DNA of 64,000 nt from Panax quinquefolius (lineage: Eukaryota; Streptophyta; Magnoliopsida; Apiales; Araliaceae). Made by a program: the position numbers and the translations under genes. Below, piece by piece: positions 24,850-37,168 of this stretch (the first letter of the stretch is position 1; the number at the start of each line of letters is the position of its first letter). The DNA is taken from positions 37,934,464 to 37,998,463 of the forward strand of contig CM035162.1 in NCBI GenBank assembly GCA_020205615.1, in the 5' to 3' direction. Under the pieces are notes generated by a model, which saw only the letters and a program-made list of their open reading frames with translations, searched no databases and had not been told where the DNA came from.

Positions 24850-25380
24850 TTGAATCATTATTCTCCGATCCATATCGAATTCGGGTTGACCGCTATGCAT
24901 GTGGTAATTCAATTCGATGTTGGGTTCTCCCAATTGTCATTCCAAAAAGCAAAGTCCATTTCATCTATTTCGCTTTATCGATCTGGACGCCTTTTTCTAC
25001 ACTCATCAACGCTGCAGGCAAATTTTTTACCCATGCATCGCCTATTCTCCTTCGCTCATTGTTTCTTCTTTCAAATTGATCTTTGATTTTTAAATTCTCG
25101 ATTCCAACTTTAATATCTTACACCCCGCCAAAGCGTGATTTTGTTCGAGCATCACATATCTGGTAACCCAATTTTGAATTGTCAGATCCCTTTGTTCCAC
25201 GATCGCTTGCCGCTCTTCAACCTCGTTCTTCTAGCTCACGAACACGATTTTGTAATTCTAAGTTTTGATCATAAATTTCTTCTAACCAATTCTCCTCGTG
25301 TTCCTCTTCTTCCTTCTTCCTCTTCTTCACTCACTTTCACCGCTACTACTCGCAAACTAGCTCTAAAAAAATAATTAGTT
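24850..25380 (-). pseudogene. Coding remnant near the primer-binding site, perhaps gag-like
   Basis: On the minus strand, from about 25,375 downwards, an acidic stretch leads into ENWLEEIYDQNLELQNRVRE. After a one-base frameshift near 25,210 it continues as ERQAIVEQRDLTIQNWVTRY and VMLEQNHALAG. Further downstream, fragments such as RRNNERRRIG and EFDMDRRIM appear in shifting frames. The heptad-rich, charged character is that of a coiled coil. Its place just after the primer-binding site is where gag would start, so it may be a relic of gag or of an element-specific protein; I recognise no named family. The two + strand frames covering this area are shadows. Confidence 0.5.
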
Positions 25381-25670
25381 CTTCATTCACTACGTGGATA
25401 TCTCTAATTTGTTCCTCGTCTCGACAATCGCATTAACTCGATTAGTGATTAAAGGTGTCACAACTGGCCACATTCACTCCATCAGTGAATATTTTCACCG
25501 CCATTTCCAAACACCGCCACAACACAAGGGTTAATTAATATATCAAATATTATCCCTATACTCCGACCGACCAATTAAATACCAAATAAACTTAGGTAGG
25601 TCATACTAATGGGCGAATTCTCCTCCTCCCCCTCCTAGTTCTTATCTCACATCTTAGCCAGTGATCATAT

Positions 25671-25688
25671 CCTAAGCTCGATACCAAC
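25671..25688 (-). promoter_or_regulatory. Primer-binding site of the LARD-like element
   Basis: The minus strand reads GTTGGTATCGAGCTTAGG directly downstream of the 5' LTR; TGGTATCGAGC is close to the plant initiator tRNA-Met complement TGGTATCAGAGC. Confidence 0.75.
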
Positions 25689-28111
25689 CGCGACGCCTCA
25701 AAATTAGTATACGCCACCCATCTTGGGTCGCCACTTACATGGTACATAAATTCAAATACAACTTACTAATATAACTGCTCAGGTACAATACGACATAAAA
25801 CCGTGAGTTTGAATACAAATATTGTCTACTAGATATTATACAAACTCAAAAGGAGTCCTCATTACAACTATTATCACACTATTTCACGTAATAGTGAGGA
25901 CTACTAATGCTATCCTCCGACCATTACTCCGCTCCCGACTCGTCTCAAATTTATGTTCATCATTTCCTCAAGAGAACAAAGGAAAGAAAGGGTGAGCTCA
26001 ACTAGCCCAAGAAGAAATATTACGACTAAGATAATGCGTAATAAATTATCATTAGCCTTCAACAAAGTTGTTAAACCGATAAAATACAATAGACAACCAA
26101 ATTTAATCAAGTAGCATGAATAAGCAATCCATTAAAAGAGTCAAGTAGAGAATAAAGTCTACTATCTTTTAGGTTTTAAAAGGTTTTCATCAATTTTTAT
26201 CACGAGACTCACTTTTTAATAAATAAACCACCACATCTAATCATCCCCGCACTTCACTACCAAGGATTTTCATCAAATTATCAATGGTCATGACTATACC
26301 GAATCACCCCCGGTCATAATCATACCAAAAACTATCCATCACCGCATTACAAAAGCCACCGAGGACTTTTGTCACATCATTTATATCAAGTCATGATTAT
26401 ACCGAATGATCCTCGGTCATAATCATACTAAGTTCATCTATGCACGTAAGCCAAAGATAACATAATATAACACGAGGATGATGACAATGACATAATAATT
26501 CAATAAAACAAGTTCAAGAATTATTTAATCCATGAATTATTAACGCCCAAATTGTCAACATGATACCGCTTTCAGAGTAAAATTCAAGAATGATCGTAAG
26601 AATATTTCCATGAAAAGATATCGATGAAACGCAAATATCAAGGATATTCTACTAATTTCATGGAGTATAAAGTCAAAGTTTTAACCAACTGGGTATAATA
26701 AAGAATGGAATAACAAAAGAAATCACCACGCATGCGGTATTGCGATGTATGTGTTATTATTCCAATGTAATAATAATAATAACTTAACCAGTGTCGTGTG
26801 AAATTCACACCGGCAGTGATGTTCCAATGTAATAATAAAGATGATGAACTGCATCCTGTAAAACACACAGATAGATATTCCAATGTAATGATAAAGATTT
26901 TAACCAGTCCTGTAAAAACACACATGCATGTGATGTTCCAATGTATATAATAAAAATTTAACTGTCCTGTAAAAACACACGCATGTGATGTTCCAAATGT
27001 AATAATAGAAGAATGTCACCAAGTATAGGTAAATCACAGATACAAAAGTTATTCCAATGTAATAATAAGCAATGGAATAACATAAGGATTTCACCAAGTA
27101 TAGGTATGCCATGATACAAAGTTATGTATAGGGTATGCCACTTTTACAAAGTTATTCCAATGTAATAATAATGAATGGAATAATGTAAGTTCTCTTCAAG
27201 AAGAAAAGAATAACACCCTTACCTCACCGTAAAAGAACCTAATATAGAAGTAAGAAGTAGTAGTAATACTCTTCTTCTTTCTATAATTTTCTCTATAGCT
27301 TCTCTCTATAATTTCTCTCTCTGTAGTTTCAATGAATTCGTAAGAAAATAATGAAGGAATGAGCTTCTATTTATAGAAAATGGAATGCATAAGAATTAAT
27401 CCATGAACTATCCGTATTGATTTACTTTAATCTGACGGTCCATATTTAAAGAAAAATCTTTTAAATAAAATATAATATATTCTATTTATATAAAAACATT
27501 TTACTATGCAAACACTATGCAATACTATGCAAAACACTATGCAAAACACTATGCAACACTATGCATAATAAAATATAATATATTCTATTTATGTAATAAC
27601 TTTAATAAAGTATTCTATTTTATATAAAAGATGTTTCGCTTTTATTACGCTAATAATACTAATAAAATAAAACGCCATTATCGCTATAATAATTCATATT
27701 ATTAATCGACAATAATGGAATCAAACCGAGTGACTTCTCACATAAGCATCAATAATCAATACCGCAAAGCTACTACGCAACCACACGACATCATCGCATT
27801 TTTTTACTACCGAGTAGTTCAACAAAGAACTACTGTGAAAACTTCCGCCGTTATTTCAATAAAATATTTTTGTCGCTTTCAATCCGACAATAATTTCGCT
27901 AGGGTCCACCAATGATTGAGTCATTGCATTTAATATTCCCTCGCTAAACCGAATATTCCCCACCAATCGAATATAATATAACCACTGCATACTTTGCAAA
28001 ATTTATAAATACTACCCACAACTATAATATTATCTTTCAAATTCACACCATAATATTAAAAAATTATTTCAAAAATTTAAATCTTTATCGATAAAAATCG
28101 GGTCTCTCACA
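25689..28111 (-). repeat. 5' LTR of the LARD-like element
   Basis: This 2423-bp repeat is collinear with 19,101-21,489. On the minus strand it starts TGTGAGAGACCCGATTTTTA and ends at CGTCGCGG, where relatives at 7637 and 62,447 have CGTCACA. Terminal CG in place of CA on the minus strand is a transition difference. Frames at 25,910, 26,638, 26,900 and 27,715 lie inside the LTR and are not genes. Confidence 0.85.
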
Positions 28112-29360
28112 CATTTGTACACACTAGAACTCTTACCTCATCATATGTAATCGATCATCATCTTCTAAGATGTGTACCTCATCATCATCATCCACGATGA
28201 ATCCATACCTCCTGTGTATCTTTGGTACTATTCCGTTTATTATTATTCTGTGGCCAGGTACAATAGGTCTATCTACAGTTCCTCTTATTTAACTTATAGT
28301 GTTTTGTGGTTCTTGAACTCTTCAAGATCTATTATCCTCCCACTAGCCCCTTTTTTTAATGATAAACACCTTTATCTTAGAAAGGCGGCGTGTTTCATAA
28401 CAAACACCTTTTGCTAAGTAGAATTATAGAACATATACCCTAAACTTACTTTTTAGGATGTCCCACAAATCAGACATGTCAAATCTTGTCCCAAGCTTAT
28501 CCTTCAAACCTTTTCACATAAGTTGGACAACCCCTTATCTTAACATACTTAAGATTAGGAATCCTCCCCGACCATAACTTTTATGGAGTCTTGGGGCTGG
28601 ATTTTGAGGTTACCTTTTCATAGATATGCAACCATGTTCAGACATGATCCTGTAAGGATACCGGAATGTCCAGGTAAAATCATTTTGGACCGTACCATGT
28701 TCAACAAGGTATGATTTTTCTTTTCGGATACATCAATCAATTATTACGTATCATGAGGTGTCCATTATGAGAAAAAACCATTTAAGATGATCTAGAAACT
28801 TATTGCACAAGTATTTATTCCTCGATCTAATCAAAGAATCTTAATACTTTGCTAATTTGTTTCACTTCAATTCTTTGAACCTTTCAAATAATTCACACTT
28901 GTATTTTCAACAAATACATACATTCAACTCTTTGAATGATCATCTCCTTTTCTTATACTAGTTTGTTCAATTTACAAAATAATTTTTCACGTAAGTCAAG
29001 TATACAAAATCCATTAAGTAATCTTTTCGGCCTATATACTAAACATTATTATTATAAATAGAACAACAATTGTTCTTAATTATAATACCAAAATTTTATT
29101 ATCCAACAATAAAATGGAAATAATGTTTCTAACAAGAATTGGAATACAATAACAACTTATCGACTTAATAGATTTGCCAGTTCAGCGCGGCTAAACTATA
29201 AGTTTCTATAGCTAATGCAAAGAACCTTTGCTTCATTTTCCACACATAGGATTACTTATCTTTGTTTAACTTTCTACTTACGCTTGGTCCCTTCATAAAT
29301 CTATATTTATGATAACCAAAGTCGGATCCAATACCCAAGTAGAACCTCGACTTAAAGAAA
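28112..29360 (-). pseudogene. Nested copia element: pol fragment (integrase, start of RT)
   Basis: Inverted counterpart of 15,900-17,135. It starts at the LARD-like insertion inside the 'EPCVYK'-equivalent RT phrase (ACTAGAACTCTTACCTCATC on the + strand), passes the DDDD-rich integrase tail near 28,190 and the integrase core, and reaches the protease-region phrase near 29,325. It shares the missing RT N-terminal half with the outer copy. Stops are frequent; the + strand frame at 28,172 is a shadow. Confidence 0.75.
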
Positions 29361-30600
29361 AATTTATTTCAATCATGAACAAAAACTTTATTATGTAGAC
29401 CTAAACTTCACTAAGCTTCTTTGGTTAGCCTCTCGCAAGATGCTTCTTCTGAGCTTTCTTTCCAAAGGTCGTGCTTATTGCGGTGGAAGCAAGCTCATTT
29501 GCTATCCGTATCGCTTTTGTTCTTATTATCCTTTGTTTATGCCTTTCTATTTACCTTCTTTGAATCGCTTCTTCTTTTCGAAGATCCTTTGGCCCCTACC
29601 AAGAAGACTTGATCTTTCTTGGTTGAGAAAGTGACTCTCAACATTTTTCAATATATTAAGCAAATCAAATAAGTCGATATCTAGCTTGTTCATATGAAAA
29701 ATTCACAACAATTGAAAGGAGTCCGGAGTGAGTGCAAGATCAAATCTTGCTCAACTCTCCATCCATGACAAAAACCAGTTGTCCTAATTGATCAATCAAA
29801 TTGATTATGTTAAGAACTTTTTATTCAGTATTATATAGTGCCATTGGCCATTCTAGATCGGAAGAGCTCCTTAGATATCTCGATATCTATCGGCCCCACT
29901 TTCCTCACCATCAACTACTTGATGTGCAGGGAATATAGTAGAGAGCATCCATAGTTTCATGCCGACGTCAAGCTCGTTACTCATGGATGCAAGCATGATG
30001 CATCGAGCCAATCATCATGCATCATCTTGCCACTTTCTAAAAGTAGCAATCTCTTCCTCGAGAGACATTGTCTCGCAACCATTCTGGGATAGGCGATGAA
30101 GGACATAAGATAGCTTTTCACCATGAGAACTATTCTCAAATTCCTTAATCAATCCGCTTAATTCATCCATTAAATAGCATCTAATATGCTTCGCAAAGAT
30201 AGTAATTTAGACATTGTAAAATTCTCAGAAATGAATTTGTAATTAACAACATTTTAACATACATTCTTTTATTAATTACCAAAATAAATTAGGTCTTGTT
30301 TTAAACCTGGTATCTCCCACTATTTTCTTCAAACTATATTACCTCACTTATATAGTTCTAAGAAAAATCTAATTAAAGATTTGCTAGTGAGAATAAGGAT
30401 CCCATTTCAAATGTATATAGCCTTGTGGTGACACACAACAAACTATATATAAATAAATAGGTAGACAACTTTTTTGTCAATTACATCAACTATGCAACTC
30501 CTTTTCTTTTGCCTCTTAGATTATTTTGATCAAGTGGTGGCACATCCGAATCAAAATTATCCAAGTTAAGTCCGACCTGCACTCCATATATTCAAAAAGA
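29361..30600 (-). pseudogene. Nested copia element: gag, decayed
   Basis: Inverted counterpart of the outer gag. The zinc-knuckle stretch reads ACFHRNKHDLWK on the minus strand near 29,485, again with the second cysteine as Arg. The three hairpin 20-mers follow at 30,421 (with a 2-base insertion), 30,611 and 30,700. The + strand frames at 29,421 and 29,440 are shadows. Confidence 0.75.
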
Positions 30601-31996
30601 AAAATATCATCCTTGTGGTGACACAACAAAATAATATTGTTCAATTTTCTTTATAAGCATCAAATGTAATAAATTAACATCTTAAATACTTAATACTTGC
30701 CTTGTGGTGACACAACAAACTCATATTAAATATTTAATACTCTATTAATTTTATCATGCTGAAGGCGGCGCTCGATATTCCAAATATCTTTGAACGCTTA
30801 GGACTTAATATAAAAATTGAGGGGTTTGTTATAAATTTGTCTCATCTTGTTTAGCGCGCAGACGCATTTATATATATATATAAAATACGCCATCATATTA
30901 ATGAACATGCTAAACATGTTTGCATAATATATAATATATATAGTATAAGCATGCACATATAGAATACTATATTCTACCCGGATTGATTATGGACTTTATT
31001 CTAGTTTGGTTCACTCTAGTGAACCAAAAGGTCAAACCTAGGGGTGCAAGAATTAATATTTAAATATAACTATTACATTTAATTCGGGCTCCATTACAAA
31101 TCTAGTATTCAAGCGCCTTCGCTTTCCTTGATCTCTAATTCTTCAAAATTAATTCTAAATATTCCTATTACAAAACTATTTAAAATAAATAGAAACCTTG
31201 ATCGCCAATCGAGGGAAAGTACATAGGAGAAAGATAGAATTTACATTAAGAAAAATTAGAGAAGACGAGGTACGCAGACCCCATTTAATAAAACCCATAC
31301 ATTCATGCATCCAACTAAAATAAAATCCAATCATATTGGTCAATAGTCCATAATCAATCCCATTTATTATCATACACATCACTATATGCATCAATAAATA
31401 ACATTCATCTCATGAATAATAAACATTCAATATATATATTGATATCATTTAATGGACAAATTTAGTTAGTATAAAATCTAATTTTGAATCAAAATAAACT
31501 CCTTTATTTTAATCCAAATTTAAATCAAAATAAAACTATTTTATTTTAATTTATCCAATTTTGAATAAAATAAACTATTTTATTTTAATCAAAATCTTTA
31601 ATCAAAATAAACTCCTTTATTTTAATTAATTATGGAAGCCAATTCCATATATAAAAAAAATAAACTCCTTTATTAAAGGAAACACTTGATTCTCTTTTCC
31701 CTATTCACAAATAAACTCCTTTATTTTGAATAATATGAAATCTTATTTCATATCTAAATAAACTCCTTTATTTAAGAAAATTAGGATTCTCTTTCCTATT
31801 CACAAATAAACTCCTTTATTTTGAATAATATGAAATCTTATTCCATATCTAAATAAATTCCTTTATTTAAGGAAAAATATAATCCAATTTCAACTCCAAT
31901 TAGTTATCATGGAATCCAATTCCAACTCTAATTAGTTAGCATGAAATTTAATTTTAAAATTAAAATAACTCTTTTATTTTAATTATAAAATTATTG

Positions 31997-32031
<35 letters not shown>

Positions 32032-32490
32032 CAAATGAAATCTGCTTTTACTATATATATAATACGTAACCAAGCACGTGATTGTCGTGAACTCCGCATT
32101 TTTGCAATATATATATATAATATATATTCAAGTATAGAATACAAGAATCAATGTTCATGTTTTTATTTATTTATAAAGCATTCCAAAGAACTCTTTGATA
32201 ACTTTGGTTATTATTATATATAATAAACATATAGCTAATAACATTTTCACTTGATTCTCGAAAAACAAGTAATCCGCCCATATCATATATTTATAAATAT
32301 ATATATATATATAGAACTGCTTGTCACCAAATCACTAATAATTTACGAAATAATGAGATATCGCTAATTTTGATAACGATTTTTTTTTTAAATAAATTTT
32401 ATACAACAAAATTATGCCCAATTAAATTGTTCTAAACACATATCAATATACATATCAAATTAAAACAATTAATAATTCGCATAAAGGTTT
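30601..32490 (-). other. Nested copia element: untranslated leader
   Basis: Non-coding. It carries the inverted version of the 'AAATAAACTCCTTTATTT' tandem words (31,490-31,870) found in the outer leader. From about 32,000 to 32,490 it continues with AT runs up to the primer-binding site; this last 500 bp is the part missing from the outer element. Confidence 0.65.
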
Positions 32491-32504
32491 GACTCGATGC
32501 CAAT
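32491..32504 (-). promoter_or_regulatory. Primer-binding site of the nested copia element
   Basis: The minus strand reads ATTGGCATCGAGTC right after the LTR end, a mutated version of the tRNA-Met-type TTGGTATC...GAG site. Confidence 0.65.
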
Positions 32505-34361
32505 TATTAGGTTTGTAATATTCAAAAAGCAATCAAATTGCATAAATAAGCGCGGAAGCGTGTAAAAAATCGAGTTTAAAATTTTACAAACCATATACGG
32601 ATCACCCTTTATGCACAATTATTAATTAAACGAAAAAGATGAATAAAAATCATACCCTTGAAGATCCGAGCTTCCTCGGTACAAGTTTACCTCGAATCCT
32701 TTTCGCGTTCAACTTGAATCCACCGGGTTTGGTTCCTTCCTTTGATCAACGTTAGCCACCCAAGTGTTTGGCCTCTGAGGTGATCCACCAGGAAGAAGAA
32801 GGATTCAAGAAGATAGGTGGTTGGCTAAACCCAAGTTTTTCTATCTCATAGAAAAGGCGTCGTCTCCAACCATTGGAAATATCACGTAGTTACAGATATA
32901 TCGATATAAGACTCCTCTTATAAAGATATCAAGTAACCTATTAAAATAAGGTATTATTTAATTAAACCCTTTTATTAAAGGGGCTCCCTAATCTTATTAG
33001 GGATAATTAATTAAACTCCTTTAACTAATTTTCCTTCCTAATCCAATTAGGGATAAATGAGAGTACTTATATTAAATTAATTCCTAAACTCTTTTAGAAA
33101 TTAAAATAATAATAATAATAATTGTAATAATATTAATAAGACTCCTCTTATTAATTTATATTTAATATTTCTAAAATATTAAATAATAAATATTAAGCTA
33201 TTTAATTTATTCTATCACCATAGATTAAATTAAATATACATAACATATTATTATTACGATTATGCCATTAACTTCTTAAATAATTATTCTTCCTTTTATG
33301 GTGTGACCCTTTAGGTTCTCCATATTAAACCGAGGTTGTGAATAAATCAATTAGAACAATTCTAATCTTATTTAAATAAATAAATTAAACAATTTATTTA
33401 TTTAAATAAATAATATTTATTCTGATAATAGGATAAAGCCTCCCTAGCGATCAACGACTTTCCGGATAATATAGATTTCAACATTAATCATAAAAGAACC
33501 TTTGAGTAAATAGTTATAATACAATTCAATCCTTCCACCATATCTGATGTCCCAATTAAATATAAGACATGAAATTCTTTGTCAAGTCTTATTTTATTTA
33601 ATTATATGTATTTCAACTCTTAAATGCACACTCCAAATAATGCAAATTAGAAAATCCTTTCTAATTTCATTCTTCGCCATAACCAAGGACTACTTGGGTT
33701 GTCATTTATCGAATCACATAGGATATTTCTCTTCTTTTAATAGAAGTGGTAGATTCTTTATTGATCATACATTATCTCCATGTACAACTTATTATACCCA
33801 AACATACCCTTTGATATACCCTAAGGATTTTAAGGAATAAGTCAAAGTATAACTCATCATACACAAGATACTATGATAATCTCAAGTCCAAGGATCACTT
33901 ATACTACTATCACTACAGAATTCTATTGACGAAAAGTAAAACTCCATTAGGTATTCCTTAGCGAGCCAATGCTCGAAGAACTTATTCTCTAATAAGCACC
34001 TACATACTTGCTTTAGTGTCTCCACACAAATGATCATGAGATCAATCATCCTCATCCATGAAAGCAACAACGTATGTACCAATCTATCCGGATTCACTAA
34101 TCCCCAATTTAGTAATCCAATGATTGGGAACTATTTTAGTTTTAAGCTTTCTAAGAATTTAGATCTCATTAGAATGATCATCATCATTATTCTAAAACCA
34201 TTGCTTAAAACTATGGGTTTATCACATATTATAAAACAGCATCATGTAGATAATTAAAAGCCTTTAATAAATTAATACTTTTTATTAATAAATGAATAAG
34301 ATTGTTACAAAGTATATGCTTTATCATCAAACATGATTGGCTTGTGTGCATACTACTTTCA
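32505..34361 (-). repeat. Copia LTR 'C', 5' LTR of the nested element
   Basis: 1857 bp, inverted relative to LTRs A and D. On the + strand it runs from TATTAGGTTTGTAATATTC to GCATACTACTTTCA. TAAGG follows at 34,362. The frames at 33,547, 33,882 and 34,030 are LTR translations. Confidence 0.9.
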
Positions 34362-34820
34362 TAAGGATGTGAGCATACATGGTGGGTCTGAATTAAAACT
34401 AGAGGGCTTTACAGACTCAAGTTTTTCAGACAGACCAAGACGACCGAAAATCCACTTTAAGGTAAAGTGTTACCTTGAACAGTGGTGTAGTAAATTTGAA
34501 AGGTTCCAAATAGCAAAAGGTTGCTGGTTTAATGATAAAGACAAAGTATATAGTCAGTAAATGAAGTCGCAAGTTGATTGTTTGGATGATAAGTTCATTA
34601 CGTAACTAGGAATAGTTCCTAAGTCTCATCTTGGATCTAAACATGTGTTGAAGCACTTTCATTTGATTATAGGAATCATTGAAGATGGGAAATCACTATA
34701 GAGATAGTGAACTCTCAAAAACAACATTACATATCCATTAACTAAAGGTTATCCAATGTGCCAGGATAATCGCCACTTAGAGAAGAAGAGTATGAGATAC
34801 CATGACGATTGACTTTAGTG
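34362..34820 (+). pseudogene. Outer copia element: RNase H end of pol, decayed
   Basis: This is the continuation of the polyprotein broken at 17,569. It opens KDVSIHGGSELKLEGFTDSS, the RNase H start with its 'TD' metal-binding phrase. Next comes LGSKHVLKHFHLI near 34,640, matching the usual 'SKH...RRFHLIREI' stretch. It ends with a decayed 'PLTK'-like region near 34,735 and a final CKWEI word at the polypurine tract. The active site and several segments are frameshifted. Confidence 0.8.
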
Positions 34821-34832
34821 CAAGTGGGAGAT
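34821..34832 (+). promoter_or_regulatory. Polypurine tract of the outer copia element
   Basis: CAAGTGGGAGAT lies directly before the TGAAAG start of the 3' LTR, the usual copia arrangement. Confidence 0.8.
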
Positions 34833-36697
34833 TGAAAGTAGTATGCACACAAGCCAATCATGTTTGATGATAAAACATATACTTTGTAACAATCTTATTC
34901 ATTTATTAAATAAAGAGTATTAATTTATTAAAGGCTTTAATTATCTATATGATGTCGTTTTATAATATGTGATAAACCCATAGTTTTAAGCAATGCTTTT
35001 AGAATAATGATGATGATCATTCTAATGAGATCTAAATTCTTAGAAAGCTTAAAACTAAAATAGTTCCCAATCGTTGGATTACTAAATTGGGATTAGTGAA
35101 TCCTGATAGATTGGTACATACGTTCTTTGCTTGCTTCATTGGATGAGGATGATAGATCTCATGATCATTTCGTGGAGAGACACTAAAGCAAGTATGTAGG
35201 TGCTTATCGAGAATAAGTTCACTTTAACGTGGCTCGCTAAGGAATACCTAATGGAGTTTTACTCGCCGTCAATAGGAATTCTCAAGTGATAGTAGTACAA
35301 GTAATCCTTGGACTTGAGATCATCATAGTATCATGTGTATGATGAGTTATACTTTGACTTATTCCTTAAGACCCTTAGGGTATATCAAAGGGCATGCTTG
35401 GGTATAACAAGTCAGTATATGGAGATAATATATGATCAATAAAGAATCTACCACTTCTAGTAAAAGAAGAGAAATGTCCTATGTGATTCGATGAATGACA
35501 ACCCAAAGAGTCCTCGGATTAAGGCGTAATGAAATTAGAAAGGAGTTTCTAATTTGCATTATTTGAGTTGTGCATTTAAGAGTCGAATATATATAATTAA
35601 ATAAAATAAGACTTGACAATGAATTCTATGTCTTATATTTAATCGGGACATCAGATGGTGGAAGGATTGAATCAGTATTTCAAGAATTATTTACTCAAAG
35701 GTTCTTTTATGATTAATGTTGAAATCTATATTATCCGGAAAGTTGTTGATCGCTAGGAGAGCTTATCCCTATTTTAGAATAAATATTATTTATTTAAATA
35801 AATTAATTATTTAATTTATTTATTTAAATAAGATTAGAATTGTTCTAATTGATTTATTCACAACCAATTTAATATGGAGAACCTAAAGGGTCACACCATA
35901 AAAGGAAGAATAATTATTTAAGAAGTTAATGGCATAATCGTAATAATATATAGTTATGTATATTTAATTTAATCTATGGTGATAGAATAAATTAAATAAC
36001 TTAATATTTATTATTTAATATTTTAGAAATATTAAATATAAATTAATAAGAGGATTCTTATTAATATTATTACAATTATTATTATTATTTTAATTTCTAA
36101 AAGAGTTTAGGAATTAATTTAATATAAGTATTTCATTTATTCCTAATTGGATTAGGAAGGAAAATTAGTTAAAAGGAGTTTAATTAATTATCCCTAATAA
36201 GATTAGGGAGCCCTTTAATTAAAAGGGTTTAATTAAATAATACCTTATTTTATTAGGTTACTTGATATCTTTATAAGAGAGGAGTCTTATATCGATATCA
36301 AGACTACGTTATAATTCTAATGGTTTGAGAGTACGCCCTTTTCTATAGAGATAGAAAAACTAGGTTTAATTAACCACCCATCTTCTTTGAATCCTTCTTC
36401 TTCCTCAGTGGATCACCTCTGTGAGGCCAAACACTTGGCCGCTAACGCCGATCAAAGGAAGGAACCAAACCCGATGGATTCAAGTTGAACGCGAAAAGAA
36501 TTGGAGGTGAACTTTTACCGAGGAAGCTTTCGGATCTTCAAGGGTATGATTCTTGTTCTTCAATTTTTGTTTAATTAATAATTGTGCATAAAGCGGTGAT
36601 CCGTATATATGTTTGTAAAAATTTAAACTCGCTTTTTACATCGCTTCCGCTTTATTTGTGCAATTTGATTGTGTTCTTGAATATTACAAACCTAACA
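34833..36697 (+). repeat. Copia LTR 'D', 3' LTR of the outer element
   Basis: 1865 bp from TGAAAGTAGTATGCACACAA to TTACAAACCTAACA, followed by the target copy CTCAA at 36,698-36,702. It is highly similar to LTR A. Confidence 0.9.
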
Positions 36698-37168
36698 CTC
36701 AATATATCCATGTGATTTTGATTAACTATATGATTCTCAACCTAAATTGTCAGGTCTAATGAGAGCTAGTGTCATGGGGACAAGTAGGCAAAACAAATAA
36801 TGTGATGTTGTACGTTTGTTTCATTCCTTTAGAAAGTTTCAACCTTCTTATTATTGTCTCTCCACTACACACTGTTAAATAATTATATCGGAACGTGTTA
36901 TTACATAGAATAAAACCAATTATGTACTTACATGAATTGAGAGAAGTCATCTTGTATGTATCACGCTTTCACTGCGCTTAAGGGTGAAAGTTTTCAATTG
37001 CCTATCTCAATCTTAGGATGAATGTATAGGTGTTTATAAAATTTTTAAGACGTCAATTGAGACCAAACTCTAACTATTTTATTTATAAAATAACTAAGAG
37101 TCAAAATCGTCCATCAAGATTATGAAACCCTAGGACTCATTATGCCAAGTACTATCAATAATATTATT
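36698..37168 (+). repeat. Right-hand flank of the outer copia element (original copy)
   Basis: This 471 bp is duplicated at 12,542-13,012. It looks like ordinary single-copy DNA with no element ends; the minus-strand frame at 36,756-36,950 has no family character. Confidence 0.8.

Larger units (their letters stand above)
19101..28111 (-). mobile_element. LARD-like non-autonomous LTR retrotransposon, 9 kb
   Basis: Two direct LTRs of about 2.4 kb (19,101-21,489 and 25,689-28,111) bound a 4.2-kb interior. The polypurine tract lies next to the left LTR and the tRNA-Met primer-binding site next to the right LTR, so transcription runs on the minus strand. No protease, reverse transcriptase, RNase H or integrase phrase could be found in any frame of the interior; only a short coiled-coil-like coding remnant near the primer-binding site remains. 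Long LTRs with a non-coding interior fit the LARD class, and the LTR ends suggest a Ty3/gypsy partner, but without pol the superfamily is inference. Its left end lacks the terminal TGTGACGCC, removed with adjacent copia sequence. Confidence 0.8.
17570..34361 (-). mobile_element. Nested minus-strand copia element
   Basis: A copia element of the same family as the outer one, in opposite orientation: 5' LTR at 34,361-32,505, primer-binding site at 32,504-32,491, decayed gag-pol down to 28,112, and a truncated 3' LTR at 19,100-17,570. TAAGG at 17,565-17,569 and at 34,362-34,366 is its target duplication, and removing it restores the RT/RNase H reading of the outer element (GTK then DVSIHGGSELKLEGF). 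It is itself interrupted by the LARD-like element at 19,101-28,111. The RT C-terminus, RNase H and first part of its 3' LTR are missing. Confidence 0.85.
10688..36697 (+). mobile_element. Outer + strand Ty1/copia element, rearranged and interrupted
   Basis: The element is bounded by two + oriented LTRs (10,688-12,541 and 34,833-36,697), each with TG...CA ends, and by the 5-bp target duplication CTCAA at 10,683-10,687 and 36,698-36,702. Its decayed gag-pol body lies at 13,033-17,569 and resumes at 34,362-34,820, with a polypurine tract before the 3' LTR. At 17,570-34,361 it is split by a second copia element. The expected primer-binding site after the 5' LTR is absent; 471 bp of right-hand flank stand in its place. 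Order along the body (gag, protease, integrase, RT, RNase H) is that of Ty1/copia. All frames are broken by stops and frameshifts. Confidence 0.85.
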
